Source: Ottowia sp.
GTDB lineage: Bacteria; Pseudomonadota; Gammaproteobacteria; Burkholderiales; Burkholderiaceae_C
DNA length: 44,178 bases
Reading direction: 5' to 3'
Assembly: GCA_023228705.1 (NCBI GenBank)
Contig: JALOAS010000016.1
Location: 1-44,178, forward strand
The notes beneath the pieces are model-generated. The model had not been told where the DNA came from. It did no database searches and saw nothing but the letters and a program-made list of their open reading frames with translations. Position numbers and translations under genes: made by a program. The stretch's first letter is position 1, and each line of letters starts with the position of its first letter. Below, piece after piece: positions 17,398 through 24,067 of this stretch.

Positions 17398-17649
17398 GCG
17401 CTGGTATTGTGGGGGATGGCGGGAATGCGCGCCGCGCAGGGCCGCTCTCGTTGCCGGCCGGCAGGGGCGCGGTGGCGCTGTGGGCGGACCCGGGCTCCTT
17501 GCCGGCGTCGCTGGCCCGGCGCATCCGCCAGGCAGATGCGTGGCGGCAGCGCCGCGCCATCTTGGCCTGCGCATCATTCCATGTGTGGCAGGCTGCTTTC
17601 GCGCGTCGGGCTGTCGACGCGTCCGCGCCACGGGACGATTCCATCGCGA

Positions 17650-18090
17650 TCACTGCGTGCTGTCCTTGCGGTCCGGGTTGGTGATGAACCCGATCTTGTT
17701 GATTCCGGCGCGCTGCGCGGCGGCCATGGCCCAAGCCACGTGTTCGTAAGGCACGCGGCGATCAGCGCGTATGTGCAGCTGCGCCGGCTCTTCCTGCGCG
17801 CCCGCCTGCTTCAGGCGCTGCTGCAGCTGCTCCTGGGCCAGCAGCTCCTGGCCCAGCCAGTAGCTGCCATCGGCGCGAACGCTCAGCCGCAGCGTCTGCG
17901 GCTGCACCTGCTCGGGCACGTTGCTGGCCTGCGGCAGCTGGACATTCACCGAATGATGAATCACCGGCACCGTGATGATGAACACGATCAGCAGCACCAG
18001 CATCACGTCGATGAACGGAATCATGTTGATCTCGTTCATCTCCTCTTGTTCTGCTTCCTGGGCAAACGGCGAGACTGCGTGCATGGCCAT
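17650..18090 (-). CDS. exbD: Biopolymer transport protein ExbD
   Basis: The 146-residue product is the ExbD/TolR-type stator subunit of the TonB energising complex. It has one N-terminal helix after a short cytoplasmic lead: EINMIPFIDVMLVLLIVFII, in which the aspartate of the FIDVMLVLL segment (Asp28) is the essential proton-channel residue. The periplasmic domain has LPQASNVPEQ and ends RADRRVPYEHVAWAMAAAQRAGINKIGFIT, matching the family. Its start follows the exbB stop by 2 bp, so the two are co-translated from the tonB-exbB-exbD transcript. The complex uses the proton gradient to drive TonB-dependent outer-membrane uptake, usually of siderophores, haem or cobalamin. Confidence 0.93.
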   Translation of the reverse strand: MAMHAVSPFAQEAEQEEMNEINMIPFIDVMLVLLIVFIITVPVIHHSVNVQLPQASNVPEQVQPQTLRLSVRADGSYWLGQELLAQEQLQQRLKQAGAQEEPAQLHIRADRRVPYEHVAWAMAAAQRAGINKIGFITNPDRKDSTQ

Positions 18091-18092
18091 GA

Positions 18093-18851
18093 TCAGCCCT
18101 GCTTGAGTGCGACCACGTTGTCCTGCTCCGACTGTGTGCTCACGCGCGAGCCGGTCAGGTAGAACGTGAGCAGGTCGGCGGCAAAGCGGTTGAGCCGCAG
18201 CAGCGCGTTCTTGTTGCTGCGCACCAGCGCGTTGTACCCCAGCACCGCCGGGATGGCCGCTGCCAGCCCCATGGCGGTCATGATCAGCGCCTCGCCTATG
18301 GGCCCGGCTACCTGGTCTATGCTGGCCTGCCCGGCGCTGCTGATTCCCATGAGCGCGTGGTAGATGCCCCAGACCGTGCCAAACAGCCCGACGAAGGGCG
18401 CGGTGGAGCCCACCGAGGCCAGCAGCGTCAGCCCGCTTTGCAGTCGCGCACGCGTGTCGTCCAGGCTGCCCTGCAGCGCGCGGGCGATCCAGTCGCTGGC
18501 GTCCAGCTTGTTGTGCAGTTGCGTCTGGTTGGCGCGGTGGTGCGCCGCTGCTTCCCGACCCTGCAGCGCCAGCTCGCGATACGGGTTGGCCGCGCGCGGG
18601 CGCAGCCGGGCCAGCCCCTGCGCCAGGTCCGGCGCGTGCCAGAAGCTCTCGACCTTGCGTGCCTGGCGCCGCGTGCGCAGCGCGTCCAGCGCCCGCATCA
18701 GGATCACCACCCAGCTCAGTACCGACATCAGCGCCAGGATCGCAAACACCGTGCGCGTGACCGTGTCCCCCTGCAGCCAGACCTGCGCCAGCCCGAAATC
18801 GCTGCGCAGCGCCGGGCCCAGCGGCTCCAGTCCCTGTATAGCCTCTTCCAT
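18093..18851 (-). CDS. exbB: Biopolymer transport protein ExbB (MotA/TolQ/ExbB family)
   Basis: The 252-residue product is the pentameric proton-channel subunit of the TonB motor. Three helices are expected and visible: residues about 28-52 (TRTVFAILALMSVLSWVVIL), about 128-153 (LLASVGSTAPFVGLFGTVWG) and about 172-195 (ALIMTAMGLAAAIPAVLGY). GSTAPFVGLFGTVWGIYHAL and the GEALIMTAMGLAAAIPAVL stretch are the conserved MotA/TolQ/ExbB signature that lines the channel. The gene starts 9 bp after the tonB stop, on the same strand. The protein belongs to the inner membrane and works with ExbD and TonB encoded beside it. Confidence 0.93.
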   Translation of the reverse strand: MEEAIQGLEPLGPALRSDFGLAQVWLQGDTVTRTVFAILALMSVLSWVVILMRALDALRTRRQARKVESFWHAPDLAQGLARLRPRAANPYRELALQGREAAAHHRANQTQLHNKLDASDWIARALQGSLDDTRARLQSGLTLLASVGSTAPFVGLFGTVWGIYHALMGISSAGQASIDQVAGPIGEALIMTAMGLAAAIPAVLGYNALVRSNKNALLRLNRFAADLLTFYLTGSRVSTQSEQDNVVALKQG

Positions 18852-18860
18852 TGTCTGTCC

Positions 18861-19766
18861 TTACTCCAGTAGGAAATTGATGGGAACGTCAAACCACATG
18901 GCCTCGGGAACGCCGGCGCGCGTGCCCGGCTTGTAACGCCAGCGGTCTCGCACGGTCTTGAGGGCAACCTGGTCCAGCCGGGCGTATCCGCTGGACTGCC
19001 GCACGCTGGCTTGCTGCGCGCGGCCATCGGTGCCTATGAGCACGCGCAGCACCACGCGCCCGGACTCGCCCATGCGCCGGCTCATGGCCGGGTAGGGCGG
19101 GGGCGGATTGTTCAGGTACGCGGCCGTAGATGATGGCAACTGCACTGGCTGGGGCGCGGCTTCGGGCGCCTGTGCCGGTGTCGGCTTGGGCGCGGGCTCC
19201 GGGGCAGGCACCGGTTTGGGAGCCGGAGCGGGCTTGGGTCGGGGCTGCGGCTTGGATGCTGGTGCCGGCGTGGGTTTGGGCTTGGGCTGCGCAACCGGGA
19301 TGGGTGGCGTGGGTCGCGGCTCGGGTTTGGACTCCGGCTTTGGTTCGGGGGTGGGTTCCGGTTCAGGCACAGGCTCTGGTTCGGGTTCGGGTTCGGGTTC
19401 TGGCTCTGGTTCCGGTTTCGGTTCCGGTTTCGGTTCCGGCTCGGGCTCGGGCTCCACTACCGGCTCAGGCTCCGGGTCGGGCTCCACCACCGGTTCCGGT
19501 TCTGGCTCAGGCTCGACGACGGGCTCGGGCTCAGGCTCCGGGTCGGGTTCCGTTTCCTGCGGCTCCGCCTCGTCCTCTGGCGGTCCTTCCGCCTCCGTGA
19601 GCAGCTCGGCCACGATCTGCGCCGGCGCACCCAGCTCGGGCAGCTCCGCCAGGGTGGCCCCGTTTTGCAGTGCCCACAGCGCAGCGGTGTGCAGCAGCAG
19701 CACGGCGCCGACAACGGCGCCGTTCCTGCCGGTGCGCAGCAGTTTGTCGCGGGCGCGGGGCGTCAT
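18861..19766 (-). CDS. tonB: TonB energy transducer with an unusually long proline-rich spacer
   Basis: TonB transmits energy from ExbB-ExbD to outer-membrane receptors. The 301-residue product has a short cytoplasmic start, a membrane anchor (about residues 15-35, NGAVVGAVLLLHTAALWALQ), a very long Pro/Glu then Pro/Lys region (about residues 65-215), and the C-terminal receptor-binding domain. The latter includes NPPPPYPAMSRRMGESGRVV LRV, QQASVRQSSGYARLDQVALK and RDRWRYKPGTRAGVPEAMWF. The spacer of roughly 150 residues is longer than in E. coli TonB and is built from EPEP and PKP repeats, switching from acidic to basic along the chain. ATG 19766 is chosen over the open frame to 19832, which would add arginine/glycine-rich residues. 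It is the first gene of tonB-exbB-exbD. Confidence 0.93.
   Translation of the reverse strand: MTPRARDKLLRTGRNGAVVGAVLLLHTAALWALQNGATLAELPELGAPAQIVAELLTEAEGPPEDEAEPQETEPDPEPEPEPVVEPEPEPEPVVEPDPEPEPVVEPEPEPEPKPEPKPEPEPEPEPEPEPEPVPEPEPTPEPKPESKPEPRPTPPIPVAQPKPKPTPAPASKPQPRPKPAPAPKPVPAPEPAPKPTPAQAPEAAPQPVQLPSSTAAYLNNPPPPYPAMSRRMGESGRVVLRVLIGTDGRAQQASVRQSSGYARLDQVALKTVRDRWRYKPGTRAGVPEAMWFDVPINFLLE
19340..19560. repeat. Imperfect GGTTCC/GGTTCG hexamer repeats coding the TonB Pro-Glu spacer
   Basis: The top strand shows long runs of six-base units such as GGTTCG, GGCTCC and GGTTTC, which on the bottom strand encode alternating Glu-Pro and Lys-Pro. Longer units recur too: segments encoding EPVVEPEPEPEP-type blocks appear three times near 19455-19535. 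Because the units are multiples of three, gain or loss changes spacer length without breaking frame. Confidence 0.85.
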
Positions 19767-19941
19767 CGCGAACCTGCCACCAGCGCCAGCGCGGCCGCGC
19801 CCGGTCCGGCCCGCTCGACCGTGCAGCGCCATGCCCGCGCACGGGCGCTGCAGGCAGGCGGGTCGGTTGGCAGGGGCAGGACAGTCATGCGGTCAAGGAG
19901 CGGCAGGTCGCCGCGGTGCGCCGGGTAGGGGCAATGAGGAC

Positions 19942-19989
19942 ACAAATGAGAATGAGTCGTACTATAAGCATTGCGTACGGAGCGCGCAA
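19942..19989 (-). promoter_or_regulatory. Predicted tonB promoter with an overlapping Fur-like site
   Basis: On the bottom strand, TTGCGC (19984-19989) and TATAGT (19961-19966) are 17 bp apart, predicting a start near 19954 and a leader of about 190 nt. Just at that start, 19942-19960 contains the top-strand core AATGAGAAT, which differs at one position from AATGATAAT of the Fur consensus; the full 19-bp match is only about 10 of 19. Repression by iron-loaded Fur fits the gene's role, but this is a by-eye call. Confidence 0.5.
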
Positions 19990-20211
19990 GACCCTGCGCC
20001 CGCGCTGCACCGCAAGGCAGGAGGGCCGGCAGAGTGACATTGCGAGGCAGCTGCAGCCAGCCGGTTGGCGTGCGCCCGTGCGCGGCATCCGGTAACGATG
20101 CGCGGGTCCAGGCCATCCAATCCATGGATGGGCTGGCTGTGGGGCCGCGCGTGACGCGGCGCACCCCGCGCAGCGTGCCGGCCCGCGACACCATCGGTTG
20201 CCGGAGCACGG
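19990..20211. other. Intergenic region between tonB promoter and patatin gene; no gene seen
   Basis: Together with the tonB leader, the tonB-patatin gap is 445 bp. Apart from the predicted promoter, I see no coding region, tRNA or strong terminator here. The open frames are GC-rich shadows without a plausible start or family resemblance. Confidence 0.5.
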
Positions 20212-21077
20212 ATGAGCACAAACGAGACAACAGCGCTGGTACTCAGCGGCGGCGGCAGCCTGGGGGCGGTCCAGGTGGGGATGCTGCAGGCGTTGAGCCA
20301 CGCCGGCCTGCCGGTGGATTTCATCGTCGGCGCGTCGGTGGGCGCGCTCAATGGGGCGTTCTACGCGCAGGACCCCAGCGCGGAAGGCGCCGATGCGCTG
20401 GCCCGGCTGTGGTGTCGCCTGCAGCGCCGCGACGTGTTTCCGCTGACGCTGCTGGCCGGGTTCCGGGCGCTGCTGTTTGGTCGCGACCACCTGGTCGAGG
20501 CCACCGCGTTGCAGGGCGTGATCGGCCGCTCGCTGCGCGTGTGCGAGTTTGCGCAGTTGGCGGTTCCGCTGCACATCGTCACCACCGACGTGCTTGGCGG
20601 CCAGGAGGTGCTGCTGTCGTCCGGCCGCCTGGACGCCGCGCTGCTCGCCACCACGGCGATCCCGGTTGTTTTTCCGGCGGTGGCATAGGCGGGCACCTGC
20701 TTGTGGACGGCGGCGTCTCCAGCAACACGCCCATCGCCAGCGCGGTGGCGCTGGGCGCCACCCGCATTGTTGTCCTGCCCACGGGAATGAGCTGCGCGCT
20801 TGAGGCGCCGCCGCGCAACATGGCGGCGCTGGCGCTGCACGTGCTCAGCCTGCTCAGCATGCGCCAGCTGGATCGCGATGTGCGCATCTACGGCGCGCAG
20901 GCGCGGATCACCATCGTGCCGCCGCTGTGCCCGCTGGCCATTTCCGCGCTGGACTTTTCGCAGACCAAGGCGCTGATTGCGCGCACCGCGCGCCAGACCG
21001 GAAACTGGATAGCCCGCGGCGGCCTGGAGCGCACCGGGCCGCTGCACGTGCCGCTGGCGCATCACGACCACCGCTAG
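20212..21077 (+). pseudogene. Patatin-like phospholipase, broken by a -1 frameshift
   Basis: Patatin-like proteins are serine acyl hydrolases with a Ser-Asp dyad. From ATG 20212 the frame gives GGGSLGAVQVGMLQALSHAG (oxyanion loop), IVGASVGALNGAFYA (nucleophile Ser42 in GASVG) and TTAIPVVFPAV, then meets TAG at 20686-20688. The neighbouring frame continues without a break as IGGHLLVDGGVSSNTPIASA, including the DGG catalytic aspartate, to the stop at 21075-21077. One missing base near 20680-20687 explains both halves; restoring it gives about 288 residues, normal for the family. As written, the product would lack the catalytic aspartate. A sequencing error cannot be excluded. The stop TAG lies in the CTAG that flanks the adjacent element. 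Confidence 0.85.
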
Positions 21078-21238
21078 GAGTCTGTCGGGCTTTGGCGATC
21101 GTAGCGAGCCGAGTGGGAAAGCGAGGACAGTTTTGTTTGATTTTGAGGCGCATAGCCCAGCTATGCAACGAAAAAGCGGGCAAAAATGGACCGCTTCTCC
21201 CACCGGCGCAGTAGATTGGACCAAAGTCCGACAGGCTC
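21078..21238. mobile_element. 161-bp inverted-repeat element flanked by CTAG (MITE-like)
   Basis: The left end GAGTCTGTCGGGCTTTGG (21078-21095) and the reverse complement of the right end, GAGCCTGTCGGACTTTGG (21221-21238), match at 16 of 18 positions. The element is bordered by CTAG at 21074-21077 and CTAG at 21239-21242, which reads as a 4-bp target duplication. The interior is AT-richer than its surroundings and has no credible gene; it includes a small AGCCCAGCTATGC-type palindromic segment. Size, terminal repeats and duplication fit a non-autonomous transposon. The parent family is not identified. The rest of the gap, 21243-21506, shows nothing recognisable. Confidence 0.75.
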
Positions 21239-21506
21239 CTAGGCGCTGCAGGAGATATTTGGGCCGCGCCGCAAGGCAGGGCCGCGCATCCCGCGTGACT
21301 GCACGGTGGCTCGTGACGCTGCCGCCCGAAGGCCCGCCCGCGCGTGGCGCAAACGCCACGGGATTGCGCCATTCCTGTGCGCCTGCTTGCGGCAGCGGCG
21401 CGCCGCTCGTGCTAGTCTTTGCGTCCGGCGCGCTGGCGGCCACCGCGGCTTCGGAACCGCGGTGGTCGGCGCCTGGGCATCCGGGTCAACAAGACGGAGA
21501 AAGCTG

Positions 21507-22721
21507 GTGCGGACATGGAAAAAGGTGGTTCTGGCCGTGCTGGCGGCGCTGGTCGCGGCCGGCGTCGGCGGCTGGTTCAGCCTGGACAAGGAAACGCGCG
21601 GCCTGCTCAAGACCTTCCCGACCAACCGCGACCTGCTGTTCTGGAGCGTGCCGCAGCGCGACGCGGCGTTTCGTGCGCTGGACCGCATCCCGCTGCTGGC
21701 CCGCGCGCACGTGGTGCAGCCCAGCACGCACGCGCGCCCGCTGCCGCCCGGGTCGCCGCTGCCGCTGGCGCTGGACGTGGACGCCTTCATGGCCGGCCAG
21801 CGCAGCGCGGCGCTGCTTGTGCTGCAGGGCGGGCGGCTGCGGCTGGAGCGCTACGGCCTGGGTTTTGACGCCGACGGGCGCTGGACCAGCTTTTCGGTCG
21901 CCAAGGGGCTGACCTCGACGCTGGTGGGGGCGGCGCTGCGCGACGGCTACATCCAGAGCATGGACGACCCGGTCGGCAAGTACATTCCGGAAATGAAGGG
22001 GTCGGCTTACGAAGATGTGACCGTGCGCCAGCTGCTGACCATGACGTCCGGCGTGGCCTGGAACGAGGACTACGACGACCCGGGCTCGGACGTGGCGCGC
22101 TTTGACAAACACAAGCCCGAGCCGGGGGTGGACGCGCTGGTCGATTACATGCGCGGGCTGCCGCGCGCGGCGCCGCCGGGAACGCGCTGGCACTACAACA
22201 CGGGCGAGACCAACCTGGTCGGGATCGTGGTCATCCGGGCCACCGGCAAATCGCTGGCGCAGTACCTGCAGGAAAAGATCTGGCAGCCGGCGGGAATGGC
22301 ACACGAGGCCACCTGGATCCTCGACAAGTCCGGCCACGAGATCAGCGGCTGCTGCGTGCAGGCCGCGCCGCGCGACATCGCGCGCTTTGGCCAGTTCATC
22401 CTGGAAGGCGCGCGGGCGGGCGGCCAGAGCATCGTCCCCGACGGCTGGCTGGAGCAGGCCACGCACAAGCAGGCCGACATCGGCGAGCCGGGCAAGGGCT
22501 ACGGCTACCAGTGGTCCACGCAGGACGACGGCAGCTTCACCGTGCGCGGCGCCTTTGGCCAGGGCCTGTTCATCGACCCCGCGCGCGAGCTGGTCATCGT
22601 GACCAACGCCAACTGGGCGGGCGGCGCGCTGGACCCGACCGCCATGGCCGCGCGCGAAGCGTTTTACGATGCCGTGCGCCGGGCCGTGGACGATGAAGCG
22701 GAGATAATGAACGGCGGCTGA
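21507..22721 (+). CDS. Membrane-anchored serine hydrolase, beta-lactamase (class C-like) fold, copy 1
   Basis: The 404-residue product has one N-terminal membrane segment (about residues 7-25, VVLAVLAALVAAGVGGWFSL) and a beta-lactamase/transpeptidase-like domain expected in the periplasm. The nucleophile motif is S130-V-A-K133 in WTSFSVAKGLTSTL. The second-motif tyrosine is probably Tyr230 in RWHYNTGETNLVG, and GAFGQGLFIDPARELVIV lies near the C terminus. LLTMTSGVAWNEDYDDPGSD is typical of this family of esterases and 6-aminohexanoate-dimer-hydrolase-like enzymes. The start is GTG 21507, with GGAGA at 21496-21500. Copy 2 follows in tandem. Substrate unknown; lactam resistance should not be assumed. 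Confidence 0.87.
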   Translation: MRTWKKVVLAVLAALVAAGVGGWFSLDKETRGLLKTFPTNRDLLFWSVPQRDAAFRALDRIPLLARAHVVQPSTHARPLPPGSPLPLALDVDAFMAGQRSAALLVLQGGRLRLERYGLGFDADGRWTSFSVAKGLTSTLVGAALRDGYIQSMDDPVGKYIPEMKGSAYEDVTVRQLLTMTSGVAWNEDYDDPGSDVARFDKHKPEPGVDALVDYMRGLPRAAPPGTRWHYNTGETNLVGIVVIRATGKSLAQYLQEKIWQPAGMAHEATWILDKSGHEISGCCVQAAPRDIARFGQFILEGARAGGQSIVPDGWLEQATHKQADIGEPGKGYGYQWSTQDDGSFTVRGAFGQGLFIDPARELVIVTNANWAGGALDPTAMAAREAFYDAVRRAVDDEAEIMNGG

Positions 22722-22803
22722 CGCCAGGGCGCGCCCATTTAGGGGCACCCCCTCGCGCAGCAACCCAGACTGCTGCACAAGTACCATCCAGGGGAGAAGT
22801 TTC

Positions 22804-23997
22804 TTGAGACGCTGGAAAAAAATCGTACTGATCCTGCTGGCCGCTCTGCTTGCGCTGGGCGTTGGCGGCTGGTTCAGCCTGGACAAGGAAACGCGGGGCC
22901 TGCTCAAGACCTTCCCGACCAACCGCGACCTGCTGTTCTGGAGTGAGTCGCAACGCGACGCCGCATTCCGCGCCATGGACCGCATTCCACTGCTGGCCAA
23001 ATGGCACACGGCCGAGCCGGCAACCACGCCCACGCCGCTTGCCGTCGGCGCGCCGCTTCAGCTCGACATGGACGTGGATGCCTACATGCAGACGCAGCGC
23101 CGCAGTGCCTTGCTCATCGTGCAGGACGGCAAGCTGCGGCTGGAGCGCTATGGGCTGGGCTTTGACGGCAGTGGTCGCTGGACCAGCTTTTCCGTGGCCA
23201 AGTCGTTTACGTCCACGCTGGTGGGCGCGGCGCTCAGGGATGGCGCCATCAGGAGCATGGATGACAAGATCAGCGACTACATCGTCGACATGAAAGGCTC
23301 GGCCTATGACGATGTCAGCGTGCGCCAGTTGCTGACCATGACGTCCGGCGTGGCCTGGAACGAGGACTACGACGATCCGGATTCCGACGTTGCCCGATTC
23401 AACAACTACAAGCCGGAACCGGGCATGGACGCGCTGGTGGATTACATGCGCAAGCTGCCGCGCGCCGCCCCGGCAGGCACGCGCTGGCACTACAGCACGG
23501 GGGAGACCAACCTCATCGGCATCCTCGTGATCGCGGCCACCGGCAAGCCGTTGGCGCAGTACCTGCAGGAGAAGATCTGGCAGCCGGTGGGGATGGAGCA
23601 GCAGGCCACCTGGCTGCTCAACAAGACCGGCCATGAAATCAGCGGCTGCTGCCTGCAGGCGTCGCCGCGCGACTACGCGCGCTTTGGCCAGTTCATCCTG
23701 GACGGCGCGCAGGTGGACGGGCAAAGCATTGTCCCCGAAGGCTGGCTGGAGCAGGCCACGCACAAGCAGGCCGACATCGGCGTGCCCGGGCAGGGCTACG
23801 GCTACCAGTGGTGGACCTACGACGACGGCAGCTTTGCCGCGCGCGGCATCTTTGGCCAGGGCATCCTCATCGACCCGCAGCGCGCGCTGGTTGTCGTCTC
23901 CACCGGCGACTGGCCCACGGCCAGCGGTGCCGAATACAAGGCCAGGCGCGAGGCGTTCTACAAGGCGGTACAGCAGGCGGTGGACCAGGAGCGTTGA
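22804..23997 (+). CDS. Membrane-anchored serine hydrolase, beta-lactamase (class C-like) fold, copy 2
   Basis: The 397-residue product is a close paralogue of the gene upstream; long blocks are identical, such as FSLDKETRGLLKTFPTNRDL and RQLLTMTSGVAWNEDYDD. It has the same layout: one N-terminal membrane helix, S130-V-A-K133, RWHYSTGETN and GIFGQGILIDPQRALVVV near the end. The start is TTG 22804, preceded by GGGGAGAA at 22791-22798; no suitable ATG exists, and starting here keeps the N terminus aligned to copy 1. The 82-bp spacer has no terminator, so co-transcription is likely. Differences cluster after the membrane helix and in the C-terminal 30 residues, suggesting some functional divergence. 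Confidence 0.87.
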   Translation: MRRWKKIVLILLAALLALGVGGWFSLDKETRGLLKTFPTNRDLLFWSESQRDAAFRAMDRIPLLAKWHTAEPATTPTPLAVGAPLQLDMDVDAYMQTQRRSALLIVQDGKLRLERYGLGFDGSGRWTSFSVAKSFTSTLVGAALRDGAIRSMDDKISDYIVDMKGSAYDDVSVRQLLTMTSGVAWNEDYDDPDSDVARFNNYKPEPGMDALVDYMRKLPRAAPAGTRWHYSTGETNLIGILVIAATGKPLAQYLQEKIWQPVGMEQQATWLLNKTGHEISGCCLQASPRDYARFGQFILDGAQVDGQSIVPEGWLEQATHKQADIGVPGQGYGYQWWTYDDGSFAARGIFGQGILIDPQRALVVVSTGDWPTASGAEYKARREAFYKAVQQAVDQER

Positions 23998-24067
23998 CCC
24001 TGTTGATGCTGCTGCAGCCACTGCGCAGCAGCGGGTCGTGGTCGCGTGCTGGCGGGGATTTGTCCCG

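Noticed and set aside
15481..18162. A very long rightward open frame (about 890 codons) over DUF945, gor and exbD
   Set aside because: It is the antisense shadow of three clearly recognised leftward genes. High GC content leaves antisense frames open.
20676..20690. Programmed ribosomal frameshift in the patatin gene
   Set aside because: No slippery heptamer, stimulatory hairpin or internal Shine-Dalgarno sequence is placed to explain it, and patatins are not known to use frameshifting. A mutation or sequencing error is simpler.
21507..23997. Reading the two serine hydrolases as beta-lactamases for resistance
   Set aside because: The SxxK and tyrosine motifs only define the fold; the family includes many esterases and amidases, and there is no AmpR-type regulator nearby.
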